From NCBI GenBank assembly GCA_040757775.1, contig JBFLWQ010000004.1:64270-128269 (forward strand): a stretch of 64,000 nt of DNA. Reading direction: 5' to 3'. Made by a program: the position numbers and the translations under genes. A model generated the notes under the pieces. The model saw nothing but the letters and a program-made list of their open reading frames with translations. It was not told where the DNA came from and ran no database searches. Of this stretch, positions 38,976-48,255 are shown one piece after another; the stretch's first letter is position 1; each line of letters starts with the position of its first letter. The stretch comes from Thermodesulfobacteriota bacterium. Its GTDB lineage: Bacteria > Desulfobacterota > UBA8473.

Positions 38976-39782
38976 TTAGTTCTTTCTCACATCCAGTGTG
39001 TCTCTTAATCCATCTCCAAGAAAATTAAAACCCAGTACCGTTATCATAATAGCCAATCCTGGAAATGTGGTCATATGAGGGGCTACCAGCAGGAATTGTA
39101 CCCCTTCATTCAACATGCTCCCCCAGCTTGGGGTGGGTGGCTGAGCCCCCAATCCTAAAAAGCTAAGGCTTGCCTCAGCGAGGATTACTGCCGCCATTCC
39201 AAAGGTAGTCTCTACGATCAAAGGTGAAAGGATATTAGGGAGGATATGGTGCATTATTATCCTGGGGGGCTTTGCTCCCAATGCCCTGGCGGCAACTATG
39301 TACTCTTGCTCCTTTATGGTAAGTATCTGTCCCCTTACAATTCTGGCATAACCAACCCATCCTGTTACGGATAAAGCCAGTATCACATTATTGAGGCTTG
39401 GCCCCAGGACTGCTGTCAGGGCAATTGCCAAAAGAATACCAGGGAACGCTAAGAGGATATCAACGATCCTCATGAATAACTCGTCTATCCAGCCCCCATT
39501 ATAGCCGGCTAAAGACCCTATGAATAGCCCTACCAGGAGTGATATCCCCACTACAGCCAGCCCCACGTAGACTGAGATTCTCGAACCATAGATTATCCTG
39601 CTCAGATTATCCCTTCCCAGTTTGTCCTGTCCAAGGGGATGTTCCTGACTTGGTGGATTTAACCCACCCCTCAGATTCTGCTCAAAGGGACTGAAAGGGG
39701 CTAAATAAGGGGCAAGTATAGCCACAAATATCAGTATGCCAATTATAAATAATCCTGCTATAGCGAGTTTATTTTTAAGCAT
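38976..39782 (-). CDS. Oligopeptide/nickel-type ABC transporter permease (DppC family)
   Basis: This 268-residue permease has a cytoplasmic start, one helix, the OppC-type N-terminal LAPFSPFEQNLRGGLNPPSQEHPLGQDKLGRD segment, and five more helices. The EAA loop (YIVAARALGAKPPRIIMHHILPN) docks the ATPase. It pairs with the DppB-like gene upstream. No ATPase gene (dppD/F) is in this cluster, so one must be supplied from elsewhere. Confidence 0.9.
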   Translation of the reverse strand: MLKNKLAIAGLFIIGILIFVAILAPYLAPFSPFEQNLRGGLNPPSQEHPLGQDKLGRDNLSRIIYGSRISVYVGLAVVGISLLVGLFIGSLAGYNGGWIDELFMRIVDILLAFPGILLAIALTAVLGPSLNNVILALSVTGWVGYARIVRGQILTIKEQEYIVAARALGAKPPRIIMHHILPNILSPLIVETTFGMAAVILAEASLSFLGLGAQPPTPSWGSMLNEGVQFLLVAPHMTTFPGLAIMITVLGFNFLGDGLRDTLDVRKN

Positions 39783-39798
39783 ATTACCGATCAGTCTA

Positions 39799-40716
39799 TT
39801 ATTTCAATTTAATCCTGGGGTCAATATAGGAATACGCAATGTCCGTTATGAGGTTTATCAAGACATAGCTGATGGATATTAACAATACGCACCCCTGTAT
39901 CAGGGGATAATCCCTGGTATTTATGGCCTGGATGAGAAGCCTGCCTATCCCGGGCCAGGAAAAGATAGTCTCAGTAATGATTGCGCCGGCCAGGAGGGCA
40001 CCAAACTGCAATCCAACTATCGTTATAACAGGTACCAGCGCATTTTTAAGTGCATGCTTGAGTATAATCCTTACCTCCGATAACCCTTTAGCTCTGGCAG
40101 TAATAATATACTCCTGGCTGATTACCTCCAGCATGCTTGCTCTAACCATTCTGGAGAGTATTGCAGCCATTCCTGTGCCCAGTGTGATGGCAGGGAGTAC
40201 AATGCTGTAAATGCCCTCATCCCCGGAGATTGGAAACCAGCCCATATTAACAGAGAAGACAATCATTAGCATCGGGCCTAACCAGAAATTAGGCATGGAT
40301 ACCCCCAGGAGTGCAAAGAACATAGAACAATTGTCCATAAAGGAATATTGCCTGAGGGCAGAGTAAATCCCGGCTGGCAGGGATATGAGCAATGCCATTA
40401 TCATGGCTGCAATAGTAAGTTTTATGGTTGCAGGGTACCTATTTAGAATTAGCTCTATAACTGGTTTTCTGCTGTGGAGTGAGTTGCCGAAATTGCCTGT
40501 TATAACACCCCCTGCGAAGAGAAGGTACTGCTTCCCCAAGGGCTCATCAAGCCGGAGTTCTTTCCTCAATGTTTCCTTGTCAGAAATCTGGGCATTCTCT
40601 CCCAGCATAAGATCAACAGGGTCTCCGGGAATCAGATGGATGAGTAGGAAGACCAGGGTAAGCACCCCAAATACGACGGGAAAAAGCAGTGTTAAGCGTT
40701 TTATTATAAAAGCCAT
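39799..40716 (-). CDS. Oligopeptide/nickel-type ABC transporter permease (DppB family)
   Basis: About 305 residues from the ATG at 40716 (MAFIIKRLTLLFP). A GTG-type longer start at 40743 is unsupported. LIPGDPVDLMLGENA after the first helix and the EAA loop YIITARAKGLSEVRIILKHALKNA are typical of DppB. Six hydrophobic segments are present. It would form the membrane channel with the DppC-like protein 16 bp downstream. Confidence 0.9.
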   Translation of the reverse strand: MAFIIKRLTLLFPVVFGVLTLVFLLIHLIPGDPVDLMLGENAQISDKETLRKELRLDEPLGKQYLLFAGGVITGNFGNSLHSRKPVIELILNRYPATIKLTIAAMIMALLISLPAGIYSALRQYSFMDNCSMFFALLGVSMPNFWLGPMLMIVFSVNMGWFPISGDEGIYSIVLPAITLGTGMAAILSRMVRASMLEVISQEYIITARAKGLSEVRIILKHALKNALVPVITIVGLQFGALLAGAIITETIFSWPGIGRLLIQAINTRDYPLIQGCVLLISISYVLINLITDIAYSYIDPRIKLK

Positions 40717-40749
40717 AATAGAGTCGTGAATCGTAAATCGCAAATTTTT

Positions 40750-42327
40750 CTAATTGTCCATCCACACATCCTTCAGGGAGATAAAATCTCCTGCTGGATA
40801 CACCACAAAACCATGAACTGACTTATTCATAACCGCTACATTGGTGGTATACCAGAGACTCACATAGGGAAGGTCTTCTGCCAGTATCTTCTGTACCTCA
40901 CTGTAAACCCTCTTTCTCCTGGAGATATCCAGTATAACTCTGCCCTTTCCGGTTAGTTTGTCCAGCCTTTGGTTTATATATCCTCCACGATTTGCACCGT
41001 TAGGAGGGATGCTGGAAGAATGAAAGATATAGTACAGCATGTCAGGATCGGTAATACCAACCCATGAAAGGCTATACATTTGAAAGTTCCCTGACTTTAT
41101 GTCTGAATAGAGGGTCCCCCATTCATAACTCATAATTTCTATGCCGATCCCAACAACTCTCAGTTGCTGTTGGATAATCTCCGCTATCCTTTTTCTAAGC
41201 CGGTCAGTGGATGTCTTGAATGTCAATTTAAACCTTGTCTCCGGGCCATCGCCATCAGGGTCTTTAAACCCTGCCTCATTCAGCAGTCTTAATGTCTTTG
41301 TTTTGTTGTATTCAAATATCTTAACGTTTCCCTCATATGCCCAATTATGGGGAGAAAGAGTTCCACTGGCGGAGGTAACAAGTCCCTTTAATATATACCT
41401 TATTATTGACTCCCTGTCTATAGCATGGGCAATAGCCTCTCTGACCTTTATATTCTTCAAAACAGGGTCTTTTAGATTGAATCCGAGGTAGGAATAGGTA
41501 GTTCCTTCCTCTTTGACAATCTTTAAATTGTCCCTTTTCTCCAAAAAGGGGAATAAATCCGGGGGGATGTCGTTCTGTAAAAGATGGATACCCCCCTGGC
41601 TCAATTCCAGTAACCTGACTGTACTATCGGGTACTATCTTGAAAACTATCCCGCTCAACCTGGGCTTACCCTCAAAGTAATCGGTATTCGCCTTCAGTAC
41701 TATTTTTTCATCAGGAAGAAATTCTGTCAGTTTAAAAGGACCGGTTCCGATTGGTTGATTACTAAACCTGTCTGAGGATTTCTGGGCAGCATGCTCTGGA
41801 ACAATCCCCATAATTGCCAGGTTTATTAAGAAAGGGGCAAACGGCTCCTTAAGTATAAATTTTACTGTATATCTATCCAGGGTCTCTATTGACTTAATCT
41901 TTTCAAAAGCACCCATATGGGGTGATTTGAAAGAAGGATTAAGAATTGTATCGAAGGTGTATTTTACGTCTTTTGAGATAAGCTCTGAACCGTCATGAAA
42001 CTGAACTCCCTCTCTTAAATGAAATATATATGTGGTGTCATTGGGGTTATACCATCTTTTAACTATATCCGGCACAGGATTAAAATGAGGGTCTAGTTTA
42101 AAGAGAGGATTAAATAGGACCTGGGTTAAACGGTAGGAATTTGCATCAGTGGCATACCTGGGGTCAAGGTTAGTGGGACTGCTCTCAAGACCTATGACAA
42201 GGATGTTTCTATCTGATTTCGGTTCTCTTAGACAGGCTGGGAAGCCTGTCAAGGATAAGAGGGTAAGGAAAAGGGTGAACCCTCTAATAAAATAGGCACC
42301 TTTTTTTTTACCATAGATAATTTTCAT
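40750..42327 (-). CDS. Peptide-type ABC transporter substrate-binding lipoprotein (SBP_bac_5)
   Basis: A 525-residue extracytoplasmic binding protein with an N-terminal signal ending in a lipobox-like LTGFPAC. IGLESSPTNLDPRYATDANS and FVNPL-like regions start the mature protein. The family signature block includes TYIFHLREGVQFHDGSELISKDVKYTFD. It would deliver peptides or a related ligand to the DppB/DppC-like permeases. Sequence does not identify the ligand; linkage to nagZ suggests wall-derived peptides. Confidence 0.9.
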   Translation of the reverse strand: MKIIYGKKKGAYFIRGFTLFLTLLSLTGFPACLREPKSDRNILVIGLESSPTNLDPRYATDANSYRLTQVLFNPLFKLDPHFNPVPDIVKRWYNPNDTTYIFHLREGVQFHDGSELISKDVKYTFDTILNPSFKSPHMGAFEKIKSIETLDRYTVKFILKEPFAPFLINLAIMGIVPEHAAQKSSDRFSNQPIGTGPFKLTEFLPDEKIVLKANTDYFEGKPRLSGIVFKIVPDSTVRLLELSQGGIHLLQNDIPPDLFPFLEKRDNLKIVKEEGTTYSYLGFNLKDPVLKNIKVREAIAHAIDRESIIRYILKGLVTSASGTLSPHNWAYEGNVKIFEYNKTKTLRLLNEAGFKDPDGDGPETRFKLTFKTSTDRLRKRIAEIIQQQLRVVGIGIEIMSYEWGTLYSDIKSGNFQMYSLSWVGITDPDMLYYIFHSSSIPPNGANRGGYINQRLDKLTGKGRVILDISRRKRVYSEVQKILAEDLPYVSLWYTTNVAVMNKSVHGFVVYPAGDFISLKDVWMDN

Positions 42328-42408
42328 ACATTAGGAAGGACTCATAGTGAACATCACTCTCAGTGATTTTTCATTTTTCAGGATCAACTAATAGTGTTAA
42401 GAGCCCCT

Positions 42409-42855
42409 TTAGGCTTTACTTGCCCCTTTCTTTAACAAATACAATGCCTTATCTATTACCTCCAAGGTAGCCTCAGGTAAACCATAGCCTGGAAGTTCAG
42501 GTATGGGGACAGCTCGAGCATCAAGGGCATCGGAGTCAGCCCTTAGTTTTCCAGACTTGTATTTACAAAGAAAGTCTACAAGAACGAAATGGAACAATAT
42601 GCGATTATTCTCATCCCTGATTATTGGATCCACAATCTTTACAATTTCAAGGGTATCTACCTTCAATTCTGTTTCTTCATAAATCTCCCTTTTGGCGGCG
42701 TCCTTCATGGTCTCCCCTAACTTAACTGTACCACCTGGAATGCTCCATGTTCTGTAGCCTGGTTCTTTGCCTCTCTTTACCAATACTACCCTGTCATCTA
42801 AAAACACTATACCTCCAACCCCCAGAACGGGATAGTCAGAATACTCTCTTTCCAT
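42409..42855 (-). CDS. NUDIX hydrolase
   Basis: This 148-residue hydrolase has the complete Nudix box GGTVKLGETMKDAAKREIYEETEL (Gx5Ex7REUxEEtxU), preceded by YRTWSIP. Relatives act on ADP-ribose or other nucleoside diphosphate derivatives in the cytoplasm. The GVGGIVFLDDRVVLVKRGKEP start is typical of the broad ADP-ribose/MutT-like group. It stands apart from the binding-protein gene by 80 bp. Confidence 0.88.
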   Translation of the reverse strand: MEREYSDYPVLGVGGIVFLDDRVVLVKRGKEPGYRTWSIPGGTVKLGETMKDAAKREIYEETELKVDTLEIVKIVDPIIRDENNRILFHFVLVDFLCKYKSGKLRADSDALDARAVPIPELPGYGLPEATLEVIDKALYLLKKGASKA

Positions 42856-42889
42856 AAAGACCTCTTGTATTTTTTAGTTCACACTGAAA

Positions 42890-43087
42890 AATTCCCTTTT
42901 CCGCTCTCTGGTGCAGGTTTTTTGACCCATCTATGACTTGCTTCAGGCATTTTCAGGAACTCTCCGCCTTTGGCGGATCAAATCCGCCAAAGGCGGACTT
43001 ATCTTCCGCTTCGTCAAGGTGGGTTCCCCAAAAATCCTGCTCATGTTCGCTCCAAAGGAAATTTTTCATTTTTCAGGATGGACTACT
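42890..43087 (+). repeat. About 200-bp dispersed repeat, copy 2
   Basis: It matches 17735-17912 (opposite strand) in order: GAAAAATT, CCCTTTTC, TTTTTTGACCCATC, a palindrome pair TCCGCC-TTT-GGCGGA/TCCGCC-AAA-GGCGGA, TCAAGGTGGG. It ends with a TTTTTCATTTTTCAGGAT box also found alone at about 2591-2616 and 42366-42390. An open frame crossing it (42938-43228) is not convincing as a gene. The rest of the 42856-43266 gap shows nothing. Confidence 0.55.
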
Positions 43088-43266
43088 TTAGATAAGCAAT
43101 CAGCGTCAATCCAGAACATAGTAAAAAGGTATAACTTGAAGGACGTTAAAACTCTAAACATAGTTAAATATGAGAGATTCACAACCGAGGCGATTAAGAA
43201 CAGACTGATACTCATAGAATTCATTTAAAGGCTTACTACTAACCGCTTATGGTTAAGCGCTTACTT

Positions 43267-43914
43267 TCAATCAGAGCCCGTATAAATAACTGCGAGAATA
43301 TAGGTCGGCTCTTTTCTATTTGAGGTTACTAAATGGGGAATGCTTGAGAGATAATAAATGGTGTCCCCGGTAGATAAGATTTCCACTTTTTCCCCCACAC
43401 GTGCCTTCATTTCTCCATCAATGACGAATATAAACTCCTCTCCATCATGTGCCGATAATTCTTGATCCTGGGTTTCTGGTTCCAGCTTTACAATGAAGGA
43501 TTCCATATGTCTGCCTTTTACATCAGAGGCAAGGGACATATAGGTGTAATTGTGTCCTTTTTGTGATGCCGATCTGGAAACTACCTTCCTTTCGCCATGC
43601 CGTACTATTGAATAGGTTTTTTCTCCTTCTTCTGCAGTGAGTGTCCCAAAGACTGTTTTCAGGGATTTGGCAAGTTTTATGATAGTTCCAATCTGCGGGG
43701 AAACAGTTTGATTTTCAATTTCTGATAGCAAATCGACAGGGAACCCTGTTTTGACTGAAAGTTCTTCAAGGGAGATTCCTTCTGTTTCTCTTATCTTTTT
43801 AATTCTCTCACCAACCGATTCAACTATATCTGGGCTCTCTTTATCCTCAAAGTGCTCAGTTAATTCCTTTAAAAAATGTTGGTATCTTTTGCTGTCTTCC
43901 CCGGGCATAGTCAT
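43267..43914 (-). CDS. XRE-cupin transcriptional regulator
   Basis: A 215-residue two-domain protein. The XRE helix-turn-helix (about residues 33-90: IKKIRETEGISLEELSVKTGF, PQIGTIIKLAKSL) is followed by a C-terminal cupin barrel (about 140-212: AHDGEEFIFVIDGEMKARVG, DTIYYLSSIPHLV). Such regulators bind a small ligand in the cupin and control nearby metabolic genes. It is divergent from a metallo-hydrolase gene, with about 200 bp between them, which may be its target. Confidence 0.88.
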   Translation of the reverse strand: MTMPGEDSKRYQHFLKELTEHFEDKESPDIVESVGERIKKIRETEGISLEELSVKTGFPVDLLSEIENQTVSPQIGTIIKLAKSLKTVFGTLTAEEGEKTYSIVRHGERKVVSRSASQKGHNYTYMSLASDVKGRHMESFIVKLEPETQDQELSAHDGEEFIFVIDGEMKARVGEKVEILSTGDTIYYLSSIPHLVTSNRKEPTYILAVIYTGSD

Positions 43915-44122
43915 AAGAACCTCCTAAAAGTTTTATCTGTTCGTAGCCGATAATTTGTATATTTAGTGTAGTCAGTGGGAAAAGTCAATTAATTTTCTTT
44001 AGAAACGGGCAAACGGAACTGCATTATGTAATTGATTTTTTAGACTTCATGCCCTATAGTAAAAAAGTTTTCAGGACGGTTTTTACGAGCGTTTATTAGA
44101 GGGTAAGGTTGGAGAATAAATA

Positions 44123-44788
44123 ATGAAACTTGAAGATGATCTTTATTACTATCCGTGGACTAGTATGATGGAAAACAACTGCAATAGCTACTACCTTGGG
44201 GGTAAAATACCTACTGTTGTTGATACTGGTCATAAACACCGTGTAAGTAACTTATGTTCTCTTATGGAAGGGGATGGTATTGACCCCCACGGGATAAAAC
44301 TGGTGATCAGTACCCATGCCCATCCGGACCATTTCGAAGGAAACCAGATTTTTACCAATAATGGGGCGATGATGGCAATCCATAAAGAAGAAGATAGGTT
44401 TCTCAGGGAGGTAGGTGGAAGGTTTTACAGGATGTTTGGAATGGAGCTGCCTGACTTTAAGATAGATTTCTATCTAAAAGAAGGGAATCTGGTATTGGGT
44501 AAGAACGAGCTTCAAATATACCATACCCCTGGACATTCTCCTGGGTCTATATCTATCTACTGGCATGAAAAGAAGGCACTTATAACCGGGGATGTAGTGT
44601 TTAATCAGGGTGTGGGAAGAACGGATTTCCCTGGATGTGACGGAAGGCTGCTAAAAGAGAGTATAGAAAGGTTGTCGAGACTGGATGTGGAATACTTACT
44701 GCCTGGCCATGGAGATATAATTGTAGGGAAAAATGAGGTGATCCAGAATTTCGATTTTATAAAAAAGGCTATATTTGCCTATTTGTAA
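44123..44788 (+). CDS. Metallo-beta-lactamase-fold hydrolase (glyoxalase II-like)
   Basis: This 221-residue protein has the zinc motif STHAHPDHFEGN (HxHxDH), a distal histidine in HTPGHSPGS, ITGDVVF with the bridging aspartate, and a final LLPGHGD histidine. A short substrate loop and length of about 220 residues fit the glyoxalase-II-like or thioesterase-like group. The substrate is unknown. It is transcribed away from the XRE-cupin gene. Confidence 0.87.
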   Translation: MKLEDDLYYYPWTSMMENNCNSYYLGGKIPTVVDTGHKHRVSNLCSLMEGDGIDPHGIKLVISTHAHPDHFEGNQIFTNNGAMMAIHKEEDRFLREVGGRFYRMFGMELPDFKIDFYLKEGNLVLGKNELQIYHTPGHSPGSISIYWHEKKALITGDVVFNQGVGRTDFPGCDGRLLKESIERLSRLDVEYLLPGHGDIIVGKNEVIQNFDFIKKAIFAYL

Positions 44789-44794
44789 TTTAAA

Positions 44795-45346
44795 TCAATT
44801 GGCATCTAAATCTAACAGTTCACCTTTGAGTTTAACTAACCTGTCTTCATATTCTGAAGACAGGCTAGCGAGGGCATGATACCATCTTTCATCATAATCC
44901 ACTACAGGCTGAACCGCAGTTCCTGATATACCCATTCCATCAAGCCTTTTTCCTATCTCTTTTTCTATCTTTTTATAACGAGTTCCCTTCTCCTCATTAA
45001 AATCCTTGCAGAGTTTATTTATCCTATCCAGCGTAGGTTTAACCCTATTCTGTTTTAGAGTATCTATCGCCTCAAGCGCCCTTTTATTATCAATGGATAT
45101 ATCGATAGTGTCAGCTAATCCGGACAATAGGGCACCAACTATTGTATCCCTTGCATTTCCATCATAACCAGCCAGTTCTTTTATCAAGCCTTTAATATTT
45201 AAATCTCCGTTAAGGTATCGGTTTAACATCCCTTTAGCATTTGATACATATTCCCCTCTTTTTAGCTGTTCTTTTTCTTCCGGTGACACTTCTATCTTTT
45301 TGGCTTTTTCCATGACAAGTTCCAACGTGCTTTTTATTTCTGCCAT
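44795..45346 (-). CDS. Uncharacterised helical cytoplasmic protein
   Basis: About 183 residues from the ATG at 45346 (MAEIKSTLELVMEKA), which has GGGGTGA 6 nt upstream; the frame extends to 45397 but without a good site. The protein is almost all helical and charged, with repeats of Lys/Glu-rich helices and a middle LLSGLADTIDIS. No enzyme motif was recognised. It converges with the metallo-hydrolase gene, 6 bp apart. Function is unknown. Confidence 0.65.
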   Translation of the reverse strand: MAEIKSTLELVMEKAKKIEVSPEEKEQLKRGEYVSNAKGMLNRYLNGDLNIKGLIKELAGYDGNARDTIVGALLSGLADTIDISIDNKRALEAIDTLKQNRVKPTLDRINKLCKDFNEEKGTRYKKIEKEIGKRLDGMGISGTAVQPVVDYDERWYHALASLSSEYEDRLVKLKGELLDLDAN

Positions 45347-45626
45347 CTGTTTCACCCCAATAAATGCTTTTGTCTTTAATTTAATATATTCTTCCATGTA
45401 GGAAATGTCAAGAGGATGGGCTTTGATTACCCAAAATTGCTTGACAATATCAGGAATCCTGTGCTAAATAGTCTGAATGAATATTCACTCATTATTATGG
45501 AATTGAGTTGCCGGAGATTTGGTGCTTGCCTGCTTGAAACAGGCGGTATCATACTGACTTATGAATTCTGTCCGTATCTGGTTTGTCTCTGGCGGACGAG
45601 ACAACTAACCTGGCTATGAGGAAAGA

Positions 45627-46466
45627 ATGAGAGAGATTGAAGCAAGTTACATAACTGAGAAAGTAAAAGAGCTCTGCATGGAAGCAAACTACGATCTTCC
45701 AGAAGATGTATCGCTGGCCTTTCAAAAGGCAAAAGATGTTGAAGAATCTCCCCTTGGAGTTAGTATTCTTGAACAGCTCCAAAAGAATGCAGAGATAGCC
45801 CGGGATGAAAAGGTTCCCATATGTCAGGACACAGGGTTTGGTGTTGTATTTATTGAGTTGGGGGAAGATGTCAGGATTTCAGGGGGAAGTTTGAAAGAAG
45901 CTGTTGCTGAGGGTATTAGACAGGGCTATGGAGAGGGATATCTCAGAAAATCCATATGTCATCCCTTCACCAGAAAGAATACCGGTGATAATACTCCTCC
46001 GATTATCCATATTGATTTAGTCCGGGGAGAAAAGCTTAAGATAATAGTGGCCCCTAAAGGCGGTGGAAGTGAGAACATGAGCCGGGTAACCATGCTTAAA
46101 CCCTCGGATGGTATTGAAGGTATTATAGATTTTGTTGTGACTAGAGTAAAAGAGTCGGGTGGTAATCCATGTCCACCAATTATTGTGGGGATAGGGATCG
46201 GTGGAACATTTGAGTATGCCGCTCTACTGGCTAAGAAGGCATTGTTAAGGCATGTAGGAAGTTCTAATCCTGATACGGAATTGGCAGGACTTGAAAAGGA
46301 TATATTAAACAGAATAAATGACTTGGGAGTCGGTCCCATGGGGTTGGGTGGGAGGACAACGGCACTCGCTGTTCATATCGAGATGCATCCCTGCCATATA
46401 GCCAGTCTGCCCCTGGCTGTCAATATTAATTGCCACGCCAGCAGGCATAAGGAAATTATCATCTAG
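45627..46466 (+). CDS. Class I fumarate hydratase, alpha (N-terminal) subunit
   Basis: The 279-residue 4Fe-4S subunit of two-subunit class I fumarase (or L(+)-tartrate dehydratase). Conserved cysteines for the cluster are in PICQDTG, NPCPPIIVG and MHPCHIAS; substrate residues in HPFTRKNTGDNTPP and PKGGGSENMSRV. It interconverts fumarate and malate in the TCA cycle. The beta subunit follows after 31 bp, then sucC and sucD. Confidence 0.92.
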   Translation: MREIEASYITEKVKELCMEANYDLPEDVSLAFQKAKDVEESPLGVSILEQLQKNAEIARDEKVPICQDTGFGVVFIELGEDVRISGGSLKEAVAEGIRQGYGEGYLRKSICHPFTRKNTGDNTPPIIHIDLVRGEKLKIIVAPKGGGSENMSRVTMLKPSDGIEGIIDFVVTRVKESGGNPCPPIIVGIGIGGTFEYAALLAKKALLRHVGSSNPDTELAGLEKDILNRINDLGVGPMGLGGRTTALAVHIEMHPCHIASLPLAVNINCHASRHKEIII

Positions 46467-46497
46467 TGGATTACAGAGAGAAAAGGGGTTATTTATC

Positions 46498-47052
46498 ATG
46501 GCTAAGCCAATAAATATCTCTACTCCTCTATCAGATCAAGACGTCGAGAATCTGAAGATAGGGGATGAGATTTTAATAAACGGGGTTATATACACAGGCA
46601 GAGATGCTGCCCACAAAAGGTTGGTTAACCTTATTAATGAAGGCAAAGAGCTTCCTTTTGATATATCGGGCCAGATTATTTATTTCGTAGGCCCGACCCC
46701 TCCCAAGCCAGGACAGGTAATCGGTTCCGCTGGCCCTACTACCAGTTACCGAATGGATGCATACTCGCCCTATTTAATAGCCAAAGGATTAAAGGGAATG
46801 ATTGGGAAAGGGGCAAGGTCTCAAGAAGTTGTGGAAGCAATGAAGAAATATAAGTGTGTGTATTTCGCTGCAATAGGAGGGGCAGGTGCACTTCTTGCTA
46901 AATCAATAAAAAAGACTGAAGTGATAGCCTATGAGGATTTGGGCCCAGAGGCTGTCAGAAGATTGGAAGTAGAAAACTTTCCTGCAATAGTAGCCCAGGA
47001 CATATACGGCAATAATCTTTATGTTGAAGGTATGAAAAAGTATGCAAGATAG
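46498..47052 (+). CDS. Class I fumarate hydratase, beta (C-terminal) subunit
   Basis: This 184-residue partner of the preceding subunit has LKIGDEILINGVIYTGRDAAHKRL (active-site arginine/histidine), FVGPTPPKPGQVIGSAGPTTSYRMD and GKGARSQEVVEAMKKY, all typical of the swivelling C-terminal domain. The separate-subunit form is typical of anaerobes and deltaproteobacteria. Tartrate dehydratase cannot be excluded, but the sucCD neighbours favour fumarase. Confidence 0.92.
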   Translation: MAKPINISTPLSDQDVENLKIGDEILINGVIYTGRDAAHKRLVNLINEGKELPFDISGQIIYFVGPTPPKPGQVIGSAGPTTSYRMDAYSPYLIAKGLKGMIGKGARSQEVVEAMKKYKCVYFAAIGGAGALLAKSIKKTEVIAYEDLGPEAVRRLEVENFPAIVAQDIYGNNLYVEGMKKYAR

Positions 47053-47073
47053 GATATCGGAGGTGGAGACAGA

Positions 47074-48234
47074 ATGAAGATTCATGAATATCAAGCAAAG
47101 AGGATATTTGTAGAATACGGGATACCAATACCTGATGGAGATGTGGCGGATACCCCTGAGGAAGTAAGGGAGATAGCAAACAGAATAGGCAGAAAGGTTG
47201 TTATAAAGGCACAGATTCATGCCGGTGGCAGAGGGAAAGGTGGTGGAGTTAAGACTGCCGATTCCCCTCAGGAGGCAGAGAAGGTGGCAAGGGAGATAAT
47301 AGGGATGAACCTTGTTACCCACCAGACAGGCCCGGAAGGAAAGAAGGTGAAGAGGGTTTTAGTAGAAGAGGCATTGGATGTAGAGAAGGAATTGTATTTG
47401 GGCATCGTGATCGATAGGTCCAGGGATCAGGAACAGCCAGTGATAATGGCCTCTGAGGCAGGAGGTATGGAGATCGAAGAGGTTGCTTCCAAAAGTCCGG
47501 AAAAGATTATCAAGGTTGGGGCAAATCCGGTCGGGAGTTTTAGCAGCTTCCAGGGGCGTAAACTGGCATATGGTCTGGGCATGGACAAATCCATTGTCTC
47601 TAAGGCATCTAAAATAATAGAGATGCTGTATAGGATTTTTATGGAAAAGGACGCGACCCTGATAGAAATAAACCCGTTTGTTTTGACAAAGGGGGGAGAC
47701 CTGTTGGCACTGGATGCCAAGATGAACTTTGATGATGATGGACTGTACCGGCATCCGGAGATTAAAGGATTGAGGGACTTAGATGAAGAAGAGCCACTGG
47801 AGATAGAGGCATCAAATACTGGGGTCAATTACATCAAATTGGATGGAAATGTAGGTTGTATGGTAAATGGGGCCGGTCTTGCCATGGCAACTATGGACCT
47901 TATAAAACTGGCAGGGGGCGAGCCTGCCAATTTCCTCGATGTGGGAGGGGGTGCTACCGCTGAAAGGATTGAGAAGGCATTTAGGATTTTAACTTCCGAT
48001 AAAAACGTCAAGGCAATACTTGTAAATATATTTGGGGGGATTCTGCGATGTGACAGGGTAGCCAGCGGAGTAATAGAAGCTGCTTCAAAGATGAACCTGA
48101 ATTTACCTATGGTAGTGAGGCTACAGGGTACCAATGTGGAGGAAGGCAGAAAACTTCTTGAAGAATCAAAACTTAAGTTTGAAGTAGCCGAGGGGCTTTT
48201 TGAAGCAGCCCAGAAGGTAGTAGCTCTCGTATAG
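47074..48234 (+). CDS. sucC: Succinyl-CoA synthetase beta subunit
   Basis: This 386-residue ADP-forming subunit starts MKIHEYQAKRIFVEYGIPIP. The ATP-grasp phosphate loop is IKAQIHAGGRGKGGGVK. DAKMNFDDDGLYRHPEI and NGAGLAMATMDLIKLAGG form the nucleotide and CoA parts, and GGILRCDRVASGV is the C-terminal interface. It makes ATP from succinyl-CoA in the TCA cycle. The start is 21 bp after the fumarase beta gene; sucD follows 21 bp later. Confidence 0.97.
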   Translation: MKIHEYQAKRIFVEYGIPIPDGDVADTPEEVREIANRIGRKVVIKAQIHAGGRGKGGGVKTADSPQEAEKVAREIIGMNLVTHQTGPEGKKVKRVLVEEALDVEKELYLGIVIDRSRDQEQPVIMASEAGGMEIEEVASKSPEKIIKVGANPVGSFSSFQGRKLAYGLGMDKSIVSKASKIIEMLYRIFMEKDATLIEINPFVLTKGGDLLALDAKMNFDDDGLYRHPEIKGLRDLDEEEPLEIEASNTGVNYIKLDGNVGCMVNGAGLAMATMDLIKLAGGEPANFLDVGGGATAERIEKAFRILTSDKNVKAILVNIFGGILRCDRVASGVIEAASKMNLNLPMVVRLQGTNVEEGRKLLEESKLKFEVAEGLFEAAQKVVALV

Positions 48235-48255
48235 AAGGCAGCAAGGAGGGATTAG

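Noticed and set aside
42938-43228. Open frame of 96 codons on the plus strand
   Set aside because: More than half is the 200-bp dispersed repeat with its palindromes; no protein similarity seen and no good ribosome-binding site.
45416-45619. Open frame of 67 codons before the fumarase gene
   Set aside because: Composition is unlike a soluble or membrane protein, no family recognised, and it includes a TCTGGCGGACGAG repeat-like end.
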